Assembly (NCBI GenBank): GCA_025464125.1
Contig: JAODLU010000149.1
Location: forward strand, 1-8,073
Length of the DNA stretch: 8,073 nucleotides
Reading direction: 5' to 3'
Source of the DNA: Microbacteriaceae bacterium
GTDB lineage: Bacteria > Actinomycetota > Actinomycetes > Actinomycetales > Microbacteriaceae
The notes below the pieces were generated by a model that worked only from the letters and a program-made list of their open reading frames with translations, did not search any database and had not been told where the DNA came from. Every line of letters starts with the position of its first letter. Position 1 is the stretch's first letter. Shown in pieces: positions 1-6,362 of the stretch. The translations under genes were made by a program, and so were the position numbers.

Positions 1-279
1 TGCCGAGCCCGAGTTGGCCATGAATGACCATCCGGTCGATGGATCGGCGCGGCTCAATTCTTCTACGACCTCGACGAAGGTGACGATATGGGCACCGGCC
101 CCGCCGAATTGCTCGGGGAGGCCCAGCTTGTAGAGGCCGGAATCGATGATCGTCGCGAAGAGATGGTCGGGCATGTGACCGAGCGCATCGGTCTCAGGAA
201 TCGTGGCTTCGATGACCTCGCTGAGCGAGCGAGCGACAGCGAGAGCGGTCTCACGATCCTTCAGTGCTGAAACGTCCAT
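1..279 (-). CDS. Acyl-CoA dehydrogenase-fold flavoprotein, N-terminal part (partial)
   Basis: Reading the minus strand from the ATG at 279-277 gives 93 codons that stay open to the window edge, so only the N-terminal part is present. The peptide begins MDVSALKDRETALAVARS and contains a helical region, then GLYKLGLPEQFGGAG (about residues 48-62), then ELSRADPSTGWSFMAN (about 74-89). The 'P..FGG.G' turn followed by a 'R.D.STGW' helix is typical of the acyl-CoA dehydrogenase N-terminal domain, especially the branch of flavin-dependent monooxygenases and desulfurisation-type enzymes (HsaA/DszC-like). Substrate cannot be told from this fragment. The flavin-binding and C-terminal domains lie outside the window. 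A GAAAGAG Shine-Dalgarno-like stretch sits 9 bases before the ATG. It diverges from the XRE regulator at 433, so the two could share control; this is inference. Confidence 0.8.
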   Translation of the reverse strand, partial: MDVSALKDRETALAVARSLSEVIEATIPETDALGHMPDHLFATIIDSGLYKLGLPEQFGGAGAHIVTFVEVVEELSRADPSTGWSFMANSGSA

Positions 280-311
280 GTTTCACAACTCTTTCGTCAT
301 GCCAAGATTCT

Positions 312-348
312 GCTTTCGATCGTAGGGTCGTGAAATGCCTACGCCTAA
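312..348 (-). promoter_or_regulatory. Possible promoter of the minus-strand flavoprotein gene
   Basis: On the minus strand a TACGAT hexamer (complement of 319-324) resembles a -10 box, with a poor TTAGGC (complement of 343-348) 18 bases upstream. Initiation near 312 would give a leader of about 33 bases that contains the GAAAGAG ribosome-binding stretch. Only partial matches support it. Confidence 0.22.
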
Positions 349-402
349 TCTCATCTCGTGCGGCGAGAATAGAAGGCCTTTGGTTGGCGGGGTGTCGCAT
401 TT

Positions 403-430
403 AGTTGTCACGAGCGTCGCTACAGTTGTC
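403..430 (+). promoter_or_regulatory. Candidate promoter and operator repeats of the XRE gene
   Basis: AGTTGTC occurs at 403-409 and again at 424-430, a 21-bp period (two helical turns). A -10-like TACAGT (421-426) overlaps the second copy and lies 6 bases before the GTG start at 433. This fits a leaderless transcript, and there is no Shine-Dalgarno sequence. Binding of the downstream HTH protein to the repeats would cover its own promoter, a usual autoregulation layout. A related AGTTGTGA is on the minus strand at 290-283, close to the start of the diverging gene. Operator function is inferred. Confidence 0.35.
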
Positions 431-432
431 GT

Positions 433-705
433 GTGGCCATCATTCCTGATCCTAGAACCACCACTCTCGGTCGCCGATTTCGCGCAGCCAGGCTGTTCGC
501 AGGCATAGAGCAGGCGCAACTCGCGCACGAACTCGGGGTCTCACGCCAGACGATCAGCAACTGGGAGACCGGGCGCAACGAGCCGCCAGCTTCGGCGATG
601 ATCCGGTGGGCCAAGGTCTGCGATGTTTCGCTCGACTGGCTCGGGTTCGGGAATGTGCCCAGAACCGAGGCGTTTGAGCCTCCGACGTCCTTCGGGCTGT
701 ACTAA
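433..705 (+). CDS. XRE-family helix-turn-helix transcriptional regulator
   Basis: This 90-residue protein starts at GTG 433 and ends with TAA. It is nearly all one Cro/C1-type HTH domain. After a basic start (TLGRRFRAARLFAG, about 11-24), the helix-turn-helix reads QAQLAHELGVSRQTISNWETG (about residues 27-47), with a recognition helix of SRQTISNWE. This is followed by PASAMIRWAKVCDVSLDWLGFG (about 52-73), the usual closing helices. A short tail follows with no second domain, so there is no sensor or oligomerisation module. The size and the 'DVSLDWL' ending resemble small phage-type or accessory repressors. No Shine-Dalgarno is seen and a -10-like TACAGT lies just upstream, so translation is probably leaderless. 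It is followed after 48 bp by the SGNH-like gene in the same direction and is likely co-transcribed with it. Target genes are unknown; autoregulation is plausible. Confidence 0.85.
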   Translation: MAIIPDPRTTTLGRRFRAARLFAGIEQAQLAHELGVSRQTISNWETGRNEPPASAMIRWAKVCDVSLDWLGFGNVPRTEAFEPPTSFGLY

Positions 706-753
706 CCTTGGGCTCCAGCATCATGAGATTTGATCGAAAAAGCTGGAGTCACA

Positions 754-1467
754 GTGTGGGAGCTGTTCGCGTGGTTCATGCGCCCGATCATGCGCGCCTG
801 GGTGGCGACAGTGGAGATCGGTCTCTCTGGCGTTCCTCGACCACACGACGAGCCTCGGGCTGTAGCTGCCGGCCCCGACAGTGACCAGGTCTTGCTCTTC
901 GGCACGGGACCTTCGGTTGGCTGGGGGGTTCTCAGCCACGATCTTGCTCTCGCCGGCGCTCTTGCGCGCGCTGTTTCCGCGCTAACGGGCAGAGGCGCCG
1001 AAATCGACGTCATCGCCGATCCGCGCATGCCCATGGGGGACACAGTAGAAAGATTGAGCGCCACCGAACTGTGGCGCTACGACGCCATCGTGCTAACGCT
1101 GGGTTTCAACGAGGCGGTGAGGCTCATCTCATTACGATCATGGCGCGACCAGCTGCAGTCGCTTCTTGTCTTCATCTTTGACGCTGGGGCCACAGGCACG
1201 CGTGTTTTCGTACTCGGTGTGCAGCCGGTACGACGGGTAGAGCCATTCGACGCGCCATTCGGATCGATCGCGGCGAGGCACGCGAAGCACATGAACGCGA
1301 TCACCGTCTCGGTGTGCCAGAGCTTCACTCGGGCAACCTATGTGCGGTTCGCGCCGCCACGAAGCGAATCTCCAGGTCGTCATCGCACTCCGAGGGACTA
1401 TCGCCAGTGGGCAGGCATCATCGCTGGCGAGATGGCTCCGGTGCTCGATGAGCCCGGGGCACGTTGA
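754..1467 (+). CDS. SGNH/GDSL hydrolase-like protein with degenerate nucleophile motif
   Basis: From GTG 754 the protein has 237 residues. I chose this start because GGAG (745-748) lies 5 bases upstream; an in-frame TTG at 730 has no ribosome-binding site. The order of elements fits an SGNH fold. A strand VLLFG leads into GTGPSVGWGV (residues 50-59) where block I would be, with HDLALAGALARAVS after it. DAIVLTLGFNEA (110-121) is block III, with Asn119. VFVLGVQPV (151-159) is a later strand. H210, followed five residues later by Y216 and QWA, matches the usual 'HPsxxxYxxWA' block V. The canonical GDS is replaced by G-T-G, and the Asp normally three residues before the His is absent (Pro207), so ordinary Ser-His-Asp catalysis is doubtful; Ser54 is the nearest serine. 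The N-terminus (FAWFMRPIMRAW) is amphipathic or hydrophobic but not a clear signal peptide. Substrate is unknown. It ends 18 bp from the convergent epoxide hydrolase. Confidence 0.65.
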   Translation: MWELFAWFMRPIMRAWVATVEIGLSGVPRPHDEPRAVAAGPDSDQVLLFGTGPSVGWGVLSHDLALAGALARAVSALTGRGAEIDVIADPRMPMGDTVERLSATELWRYDAIVLTLGFNEAVRLISLRSWRDQLQSLLVFIFDAGATGTRVFVLGVQPVRRVEPFDAPFGSIAARHAKHMNAITVSVCQSFTRATYVRFAPPRSESPGRHRTPRDYRQWAGIIAGEMAPVLDEPGAR

Positions 1468-1485
1468 AGGTAGTCGGCAGCGCAG

Positions 1486-2652
1486 TCAGCGCAGCAGACC
1501 GAAGAACGATCGGATGTCCGGCAGCAGCAGCCCGGACTGCTCGAGTGCTGCGAAGTGACCGCCGCGTGGCATCTCGGTCCACTGGCGCAGGTCGGAATAT
1601 CGGCTCTCCACCCATCGCCTGGATGCCGGGTAGATCTCGCGGGGAAAAGCAGCGACGCCGGTGGGTACGGTGATGGGGGGGTATGACGTGCCGTCGGGGT
1701 CGCGCCGTGCCTCGTAGTAGAGCGCAGCGGCCGATGCGACGGAGTCGGGAGCCCAGTAGAACATCAGGTTCGTGATGAGGTCGTTGCGGCTGAACACCGA
1801 TTCGATGTCTCCGCCGCAGTCGCTCCAGCTCTGGAACTTCTCGATGATCCATGCTGCGAGCCCCGCAGGTGAGTCGGTCTGGCCGATCGCCAGCGACATC
1901 GGCTTCGTGCCCTGGGTCATGGAGTAGCCACGCTCGTTCGCGGCGAAGATGTTGCCCCGTTCGATCATCGCCTTCTCAGCGTCGGTCGCGTCGACACTGA
2001 ATGCCTCTGGATCGAACAGCCAGCCGAACAGGGGCATATTCGTGTGCAGGCCCAACACGGTCTCGGGATGCAACGATGCGAGCTTCGCCCCGATGACCGC
2101 ACCCCAGTCGCCGCCCTGCACGCCGTAGCTGGCGTACCCGAGCTTCTCTGTCATGAGGGTGTTGAAAGCCTCGGCCGAGCGGGTGACACCCCATCCGGAT
2201 TCCGCCGGCTTGCCACCGAATCCGTAGCCGGGCAGCGAAGGCATGACAACGTCGAACGAAAGGCCGTTCTCATCCGGCGTCGTGAGCGGTTCAAGAATGT
2301 GGCGAAACTCGGTGACCGATCCTGGCCAGCCATGCAGCAACAGCAGCGGCACGGGATGTACCCCGGTTCCAGCGACCTTCCAGACGTGAAGGTCGAGCCC
2401 GTCGACCTCGACGAGGAACGGTTCGAAGCTGTTGAACCAAGCCTCGTTCGCGCGCCAGTCGTATTCGTCTGCCCAGTAGGCGCAAAGCTCGCGGATGTAG
2501 TCGAGGCTTGCGCCGTCTGTCCACGGTTCCCGGGGCAGCTGCTCGGGCCAGCGAATAGCGTGCAGCCTGGTGCGCAGGTCGTCGAGCACCGATTCAGGCA
2601 CGGCAATGGGTGCATGGCGCAATTGTGCATTGTTCGGGGTCGTCGTCGACAT
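1486..2652 (-). CDS. Epoxide hydrolase, microsomal (EHN-domain) type
   Basis: This 388-residue alpha/beta-hydrolase opens epoxides to vicinal diols with water through a covalent aspartyl ester. An N-terminal EHN-type segment (about 13-125, with RWPEQ and W.VDGLDLHVW-like features) precedes the hydrolase core. Visible elements are the oxyanion motif HGWPGS (107-112), the nucleophile Asp182 in GGDWGA, a lid tyrosine Tyr243 in RGYSMTQ, a second lid tyrosine at about Tyr312 (LYYEA), the charge-relay Glu339 in AAFPREIYP, and the catalytic His366 in GGHFAALE. By recalled comparison with mammalian microsomal EH, all catalytic positions are present. The N-terminal membrane anchor of that enzyme is missing, so this should be cytoplasmic. 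Length is normal for bacterial members. The natural substrate is unknown; bulky, hydrophobic or xenobiotic epoxides are typical for the family. The start ATG has only a weak GGCGG upstream. It diverges from the carbon-nitrogen hydrolase gene. Confidence 0.93.
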   Translation of the reverse strand: MSTTTPNNAQLRHAPIAVPESVLDDLRTRLHAIRWPEQLPREPWTDGASLDYIRELCAYWADEYDWRANEAWFNSFEPFLVEVDGLDLHVWKVAGTGVHPVPLLLLHGWPGSVTEFRHILEPLTTPDENGLSFDVVMPSLPGYGFGGKPAESGWGVTRSAEAFNTLMTEKLGYASYGVQGGDWGAVIGAKLASLHPETVLGLHTNMPLFGWLFDPEAFSVDATDAEKAMIERGNIFAANERGYSMTQGTKPMSLAIGQTDSPAGLAAWIIEKFQSWSDCGGDIESVFSRNDLITNLMFYWAPDSVASAAALYYEARRDPDGTSYPPITVPTGVAAFPREIYPASRRWVESRYSDLRQWTEMPRGGHFAALEQSGLLLPDIRSFFGLLR

Positions 2653-2722
2653 GATCCGCCATCTTGTTTCGGGGCGCGCGGGGAGGCGGCGCCGTGTTCA
2701 CCGTAGCAAATAGGCTGTGGCC
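2653..2722. promoter_or_regulatory. Divergent intergenic promoter region, leaderless on the plus side
   Basis: This 70-bp gap separates the two divergent genes. On the plus strand TAGGCT (2711-2716) is a good TAnnnT -10 box whose +1 would fall about 7 bases on, at the A of ATG 2723; no useful -35 is seen. On the minus strand TACGGT (complement of 2700-2705) could serve the epoxide hydrolase with a leader of about 40 bases. The two candidate -10 boxes are only 5 bp apart, so initiation in the two directions may compete. Confidence 0.4.
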
Positions 2723-3532
2723 ATGACCGAGCAGGATGTCGCGATCGCAGTAGCCCAGTTCGCGCCGACAGCTGACCCGCTCGCCAACCTCGCCGTGATG
2801 CGCGGTCTCGCCACGGACGCTGCCGCAAAGGGTGCCACGCTCGTGGTCTTCCCTGAGTACTCGTCGTCGTTCACGCCGGAACTCGGCGCGCACTCTGTTG
2901 CTGCAGCAGAGCCGCTGGACGGCCAGTTCGTCGCCGGCCTTTCGGCCATCGCAAAGGTGCTCGGCATTCACCTGGTCGCCGGCATGCTCGAGACCACGGG
3001 CGATTCCTTGCGCCTCTCGAATACTCTCGTCGTGCTCGACCAGCACGGGGCGCTCGTGGCCAAGTACCGAAAGCTGCACCTCTACGACGCGTTCGGGCAA
3101 AAGGAAAGCGACTGGGTGCTGGCCGGCGCTGTCGAAGAGCCTGAAACCTTCGCGTTCGGGGGCTTTACCGTCGGCCTGCAGACCTGTTACGACATCCGCT
3201 TCCCCGAGGTCACTCGACGACTGGTGGATGCAGGGGCCGATCTCGTGCTGCTGCCGTCGGAGTGGGTGAGGGGTCCGCTCAAAGAGCAGCACTGGCGCAC
3301 GCTGGTCACCGCACGGGCGATCGAGAACACTGTCTACATCGCCGCCGCCGACCAGGCACCGCCGATTGGAGCTGGCAACAGCATGATCGTCGACCCCATG
3401 GGCGTCGAGCTCGTCACCATCGGCGAGGCGACTGCAGTGGCCATCGCCTGGATCTCGCCCGCCAGGGTCGCGGAAGTGCGCGCCGTGAATCCTGCCCTCG
3501 GCCTGCGCCGTTTCGGCGTGCACCCACGCTGA
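2723..3532 (+). CDS. Carbon-nitrogen hydrolase, Nit-type amidase
   Basis: This 269-residue nitrilase-superfamily enzyme hydrolyses the C-N bond of an amide through a Glu-Lys-Cys triad. The triad is visible as Glu45 in LVVFPEYS, Lys117 in KYRKLHLYDAF and Cys155 in LQTCYDIRFPE. The stretch LLPSEWVRGPLKEQHWRTL (177-194) followed by ARAIEN is typical of the Nit branch (deaminated-glutathione amidase and omega-amidase), which acts on alpha-keto amides such as alpha-ketoglutaramate. The C-terminal NSMIVDPMG and LRRFGVHPR complete the fold at normal length. Actinobacteria of this kind generally make mycothiol rather than glutathione, so an omega-amidase or another small-amide role may fit better; that is inference. 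ATG 2723 is preferred over GTG 2717 because a -10-like TAGGCT sits 6 bases before it, consistent with leaderless translation. It is probably monocistronic, since a new promoter precedes the next gene. Confidence 0.9.
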   Translation: MTEQDVAIAVAQFAPTADPLANLAVMRGLATDAAAKGATLVVFPEYSSSFTPELGAHSVAAAEPLDGQFVAGLSAIAKVLGIHLVAGMLETTGDSLRLSNTLVVLDQHGALVAKYRKLHLYDAFGQKESDWVLAGAVEEPETFAFGGFTVGLQTCYDIRFPEVTRRLVDAGADLVLLPSEWVRGPLKEQHWRTLVTARAIENTVYIAAADQAPPIGAGNSMIVDPMGVELVTIGEATAVAIAWISPARVAEVRAVNPALGLRRFGVHPR

Positions 3533-3549
3533 AACGCTGCGCGCCACCG

Positions 3550-3586
3550 TAGAGTGGTGGGACCATATTTCTTCGGGGGACAGCGC
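3550..3586 (+). promoter_or_regulatory. Probable operon promoter, leader and ribosome-binding site
   Basis: TAGAGT (3550-3555) resembles the -10 boxes elsewhere in the window. Initiation about 7 bases on, near 3562, gives a leader of about 25 bases. GGGGGA (3575-3580) is a strong Shine-Dalgarno 6 bases before ATG 3587. This fixes the start of the receiver-PIG-L gene and suggests the whole operon is transcribed from here. A weak CTGAAA (3529-3534) could be a -35 but the spacing is short. Confidence 0.5.
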
Positions 3587-4672
3587 ATGGTGGAGCAGCC
3601 GTTCAGGGTGATCGTGGTCGAAGACGACCTCGATGTCGCCTTCTATACGAAGACAGTTCTCGAGAAGCGGGGCTGCATCGTGCAGACCATCTCGGATCCC
3701 CTCCTTGCGAGGGCCGCCATCGGGGAATTCGAGCCGGATGTCGTGATCACCGACATCGAGATGCCCGGCCTCACCGGCCTCGACCTGCTTGCCCAGGTGC
3801 GCGCGGAACGACCGGGAATGCCGGTCGTGGTTATGACCGCCCACGTCTCGGTCGACTATGCGGTCGGAGCGCTTCGCGGCCAGGCAGACGAGTTCCTCAC
3901 AAAACCTGTTGCCTCTGCAGACCTGATCTCCGTGGTCACCAGGCTGGCCAGCGAATTTCGGCGGGCGAAGGCCCAGACCCCGGCTCCCGAAGTGGTGCTC
4001 GCCATCGGCGCGCATCCTGATGACGTGGAGATCGGGGTTGGCGGCATCCTTGCGGCACATCGTGCTGCGGGCGACATCGTTACCATCCTCACCCTCTCGC
4101 GAGGCGCCAGGGGAGGGGAGGCGAATGACCGCCAGCACGAGTCCCTCGCCGCAGCCGAACACATCGGCGCCCGTCTCTTTCTCGAAGACCTGGTCGACAC
4201 GCAGATCAGCAATGCAGACCCGACTGTCGGCATCATCGAGCGTGTTGTGCGCGAAATGAACCCGACCATCATCTACACGCACAGCAACCACGATCGACAC
4301 CAGGACCATCGTGCGGTGCACGACGCGACGCTCGTCGCGACCCGCAACGTGCGCACGGTGGCCTGTTACCAGAGCCCATCGGCAACAGTCGATTTTCGGC
4401 CAAACCGTTTCGTCTCCATCGACGGGTTCACCGACACCAAGCTCGAGCTGATCGCCTGCTTCGTATCGCAGGCCGACATTCGTGACTATCTCGAGCCGGA
4501 CTTCGTGCTCGCCACGGCGCGCTACTGGTCACGTTTCGGCGCGGGCGAGAACTGCGAACCGCTCGAGATCGTGAGGGAATCCGCAGACGTCTCGGTGTCA
4601 CGCAGCGATATTTCGGCGGCCGTACGCGCAGAGAAGCGCAGGGCCGCGGCCGAGGGCGGGGCGGTTTCGTGA
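3587..4672 (+). CDS. Response-regulator receiver domain fused to PIG-L/LmbE zinc deacetylase
   Basis: This 361-residue protein has two domains. Residues 6-122 are a CheY-like receiver: acidic pocket E12-D13-D14, phospho-acceptor Asp56 in VVITDIEMPG, Thr84 in VVVMTAH and Lys106 in FLTKPV are all present, so it should be phosphorylatable. Residues 136-330 are a PIG-L/LmbE domain, a zinc N-deacetylase fold acting on N-acetylglucosamine-type groups. It has the metal and catalytic motif GAHPDD (His143, Asp145, Asp146) followed by E.GVGG, and the HDRHQDHRAVH motif (235-245) with the probable third ligand His241. The usual 'TxGExG' loop reads SRGARGG, with Ala in place of Glu. There is no DNA-binding output domain, so the regulated output should be the enzyme itself. 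The charged Ala-rich tail has no clear domain. The start at ATG 3587 is set by GGGGGA upstream; an in-frame GTG at 3554 lies inside the -10 box. The stop overlaps the next start by 4 bases (GTGA). No histidine kinase is in the window. Confidence 0.9.
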   Translation: MVEQPFRVIVVEDDLDVAFYTKTVLEKRGCIVQTISDPLLARAAIGEFEPDVVITDIEMPGLTGLDLLAQVRAERPGMPVVVMTAHVSVDYAVGALRGQADEFLTKPVASADLISVVTRLASEFRRAKAQTPAPEVVLAIGAHPDDVEIGVGGILAAHRAAGDIVTILTLSRGARGGEANDRQHESLAAAEHIGARLFLEDLVDTQISNADPTVGIIERVVREMNPTIIYTHSNHDRHQDHRAVHDATLVATRNVRTVACYQSPSATVDFRPNRFVSIDGFTDTKLELIACFVSQADIRDYLEPDFVLATARYWSRFGAGENCEPLEIVRESADVSVSRSDISAAVRAEKRRAAAEGGAVS

Positions 4673-5658
4673 CGCGAGTGCTCGTAACCGGGGCCGGCGG
4701 ACCTGCCGGCGTCGCGGTCATCCGATCGCTGCTGAAACGGCACGACACAGAGGTGTTCAGCGCGGATATGGACGGCTGGGCAAGCGGCCTCTACCTCGTG
4801 CCCGCTCCTCAGCGCCGCATAGTTCCACGCGGAGACGCCGCAGATTTCGTCGACGAACTCATGCGCATATGCCGCGAGGACTCCATCGATGTGCTGTTCT
4901 CGACAGTTGATGTCGAGCTGCCGTTGCTTGCTGCGAGACGCGACGAGTTCGGGTCGACAGTGCTGGCTGCGCCCTCGCTCGACACGCTTGAAGTCTGCCT
5001 CGACAAGTTCGCGCTGGCCGCACGGGTCAGCCCGCACGCCAGGGTGCCCGTGACCCGCCTGGTCGGGCCGCAGTCGGCGAGCGAGCAGTGGACCTTCCCC
5101 ATCATCGTCAAGCCGCGAACGGGTGCAGGGTCGAGGGGTGTGCGTCTCGTGCACAATCGTGAGGCACTGGATGCGCTCGGGCACGATGAAACACTCATCG
5201 CACAGGAGCTGCTTCCCGGCGACGAGTTCTCAGTCGATGTCTTCGCCGATCGGCTGGGCGCGGTTATCGCTGCAGTGCCGCGCACCCGTACGCGGGTGGA
5301 TTCCGGTGTTTCGATCGCTGGACGCACTGTCAAGAACGAGAGTCTCGAAGCTGTGGCGACAGCAGTCGCACTGGCCATCGGCCTGATGGGCGTCGCCAAC
5401 GTGCAGCTGCGCTACGACGTGAACGGCGAACCGGCGCTGCTCGAGGTCAATCCGCGCTTTCCCGGAGCCATGCCGCTCACGATTGCGGCTGGCGTCGACA
5501 TGCCGTCCCTGGCACTCGACCTGGCGCTCGGGCTCGACGTGCCGGAGCGGGTGGGTTTCCGGGAGATCGCCAACGTGCGATATCTCGAAGACGTATTCGT
5601 CGATCCTTCGGAAATCCTGCACTCAGACAACGCGGCTCACACAGAAGACGAGAACTGA
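4669..5658 (+). CDS. ATP-grasp ligase, carbamoyl-phosphate-synthase/PylC-like
   Basis: This 329-residue protein is of the ATP-grasp superfamily, whose members activate a carboxylate as acyl-phosphate and join it to an amine, thiol or similar nucleophile. The N-terminal pre-ATP-grasp domain begins with a Rossmann-like VLVTGAGGPAGVAVI (4-18) and resembles CarB/PylC-like proteins. The ATP-binding core shows Lys113, the Lys148 strand IIVKPRTGAGSRGV (145-158), the hinge IAQELLPGDEFSVDV (177-191) and the Mg-binding LLEVNPRFPGAMPL (257-270) with Glu259 and Asn261. All core residues are kept, so it is probably active. The 30-residue acidic tail is unassigned. Neither acceptor nor donor can be read from sequence; the operon suggests a sugar amine or activated sugar intermediate. 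GTG 4669 overlaps the previous stop (GTGA), which indicates translational coupling. Its stop shares one base with the next start (TGATG). Confidence 0.87.
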   Translation: MTRVLVTGAGGPAGVAVIRSLLKRHDTEVFSADMDGWASGLYLVPAPQRRIVPRGDAADFVDELMRICREDSIDVLFSTVDVELPLLAARRDEFGSTVLAAPSLDTLEVCLDKFALAARVSPHARVPVTRLVGPQSASEQWTFPIIVKPRTGAGSRGVRLVHNREALDALGHDETLIAQELLPGDEFSVDVFADRLGAVIAAVPRTRTRVDSGVSIAGRTVKNESLEAVATAVALAIGLMGVANVQLRYDVNGEPALLEVNPRFPGAMPLTIAAGVDMPSLALDLALGLDVPERVGFREIANVRYLEDVFVDPSEILHSDNAAHTEDEN

Positions 5659-6362
5659 TGCACGGGGTGCTCCTTGGCGACTTCCACGTGCACTCCACGA
5701 TCTCGGACGACGCCTCGAGCACCCTCGGCGAGAACCTGGTGGCGGCGTCCATCGCCGGGCTCCGGGAGATCCGGCTGGTCGAACACGTGCGCGAGTCCAC
5801 CACCTGGATCCCGGAGTTCGTCGCGGCGGTCGCAGCCGAAGCTCCCACCGGCGGCCTCACCGTGCACACCGGCGTCGAAGCCAAGATTCTCGACTCGAGC
5901 GGGCGTCTCGACCTGCCGGCCGACCTCATCGGCATCGACGCTGTGCTCATCGCAGACCATCAGTTTCCGGGGCCGGAAGGCCCATGGTCGCCGCGCGTGG
6001 CACGCGAAAAGCTCGACGCGGGTCTCGCCACGGCCGATGCGCTCGACCTTCTCGTCGGCGGCCTGATCGGCGCGATGGGCAGGGTGCAGAGTGGGCAGCT
6101 CGCGCACTGCTTCTCCATACTGCCGAAGGTTGGCCTCTCCGAGCTCGACCTCAGCGACGAACAGCTGGCGGCATGGGCATCCGCCGCCGCTCGCACTGGG
6201 ACCCTTGTCGAGATCAACGAGAAGTGGGGATGCCCTGGCCCCCGTGCCATCGCTGCAGCGCTCGCCGCAGACGTGACCCTCGTCGCCTCGACTGACAGCC
6301 ATGTAGCGAGCGAAGTTGGTGTGTACGACCGGGTAGCAGGGCTCGTGCAGGCGGTGCACTGA
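5658..6362 (+). CDS. PHP-domain metal-dependent phosphoesterase
   Basis: This 234-residue protein is a single PHP domain. The full set of expected metal ligands is visible: His10 and His12 in DFHVHS, Asp17 or Asp18 in ISDD, His43 in LVEHV, Glu74 in TGVEAKI, His101 in IADHQF, His150 in LAHCF, and Asp213 and His215 in STDSH. PHP proteins of this kind are phosphatases or phosphoesterases (histidinol-phosphatase, YcdX and CpsB/YwqE-type relatives) using two or three metal ions. It lacks the DNA-polymerase context, and no histidine-biosynthesis genes are nearby, so a phosphate on a sugar intermediate or a phosphotyrosine is more likely than histidinol phosphate; this is inference from position. 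The central region (about 104-145) is Ala/Gly rich. It begins within TGATG shared with the ATP-grasp gene and ends within TGATG shared with the glycosyltransferase gene. Confidence 0.87.
   Translation: MHGVLLGDFHVHSTISDDASSTLGENLVAASIAGLREIRLVEHVRESTTWIPEFVAAVAAEAPTGGLTVHTGVEAKILDSSGRLDLPADLIGIDAVLIADHQFPGPEGPWSPRVAREKLDAGLATADALDLLVGGLIGAMGRVQSGQLAHCFSILPKVGLSELDLSDEQLAAWASAAARTGTLVEINEKWGCPGPRAIAAALAADVTLVASTDSHVASEVGVYDRVAGLVQAVH

Noticed and set aside
283..528. 81-codon minus-strand frame between the flavoprotein and XRE genes
   Set aside because: It overlaps the start of the XRE gene, covers the probable promoters, and its peptide looks random.
730..753. TTG 730 as start of the SGNH-like protein
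   Set aside because: It has no ribosome-binding site, while GGAG sits 5 bases before GTG 754.
1465..1488. A bidirectional terminator between the convergent SGNH-like and epoxide hydrolase genes
   Set aside because: Only 18 bp separate the stop codons and no convincing GC-rich stem with T-run is seen.
3554..3586. GTG 3554 as start of the receiver-PIG-L protein
   Set aside because: It falls within the -10-like TAGAGT, and a strong GGGGGA ribosome-binding site points to ATG 3587, where the receiver fold begins.
2594..4321. 575-codon open frame on the minus strand opposite the amidase and receiver-PIG-L genes
   Set aside because: It lies antisense to two genes with clear catalytic motifs, has a His/Asp/Arg-rich composition with no recognisable domain, and spans the plus-strand promoter at 3550. 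Such long antisense frames are common in high-GC DNA.
4522..5184. 220-codon minus-strand frame opposite the ATP-grasp gene
   Set aside because: It is a shadow of the ATP-grasp frame with no recognisable protein features.
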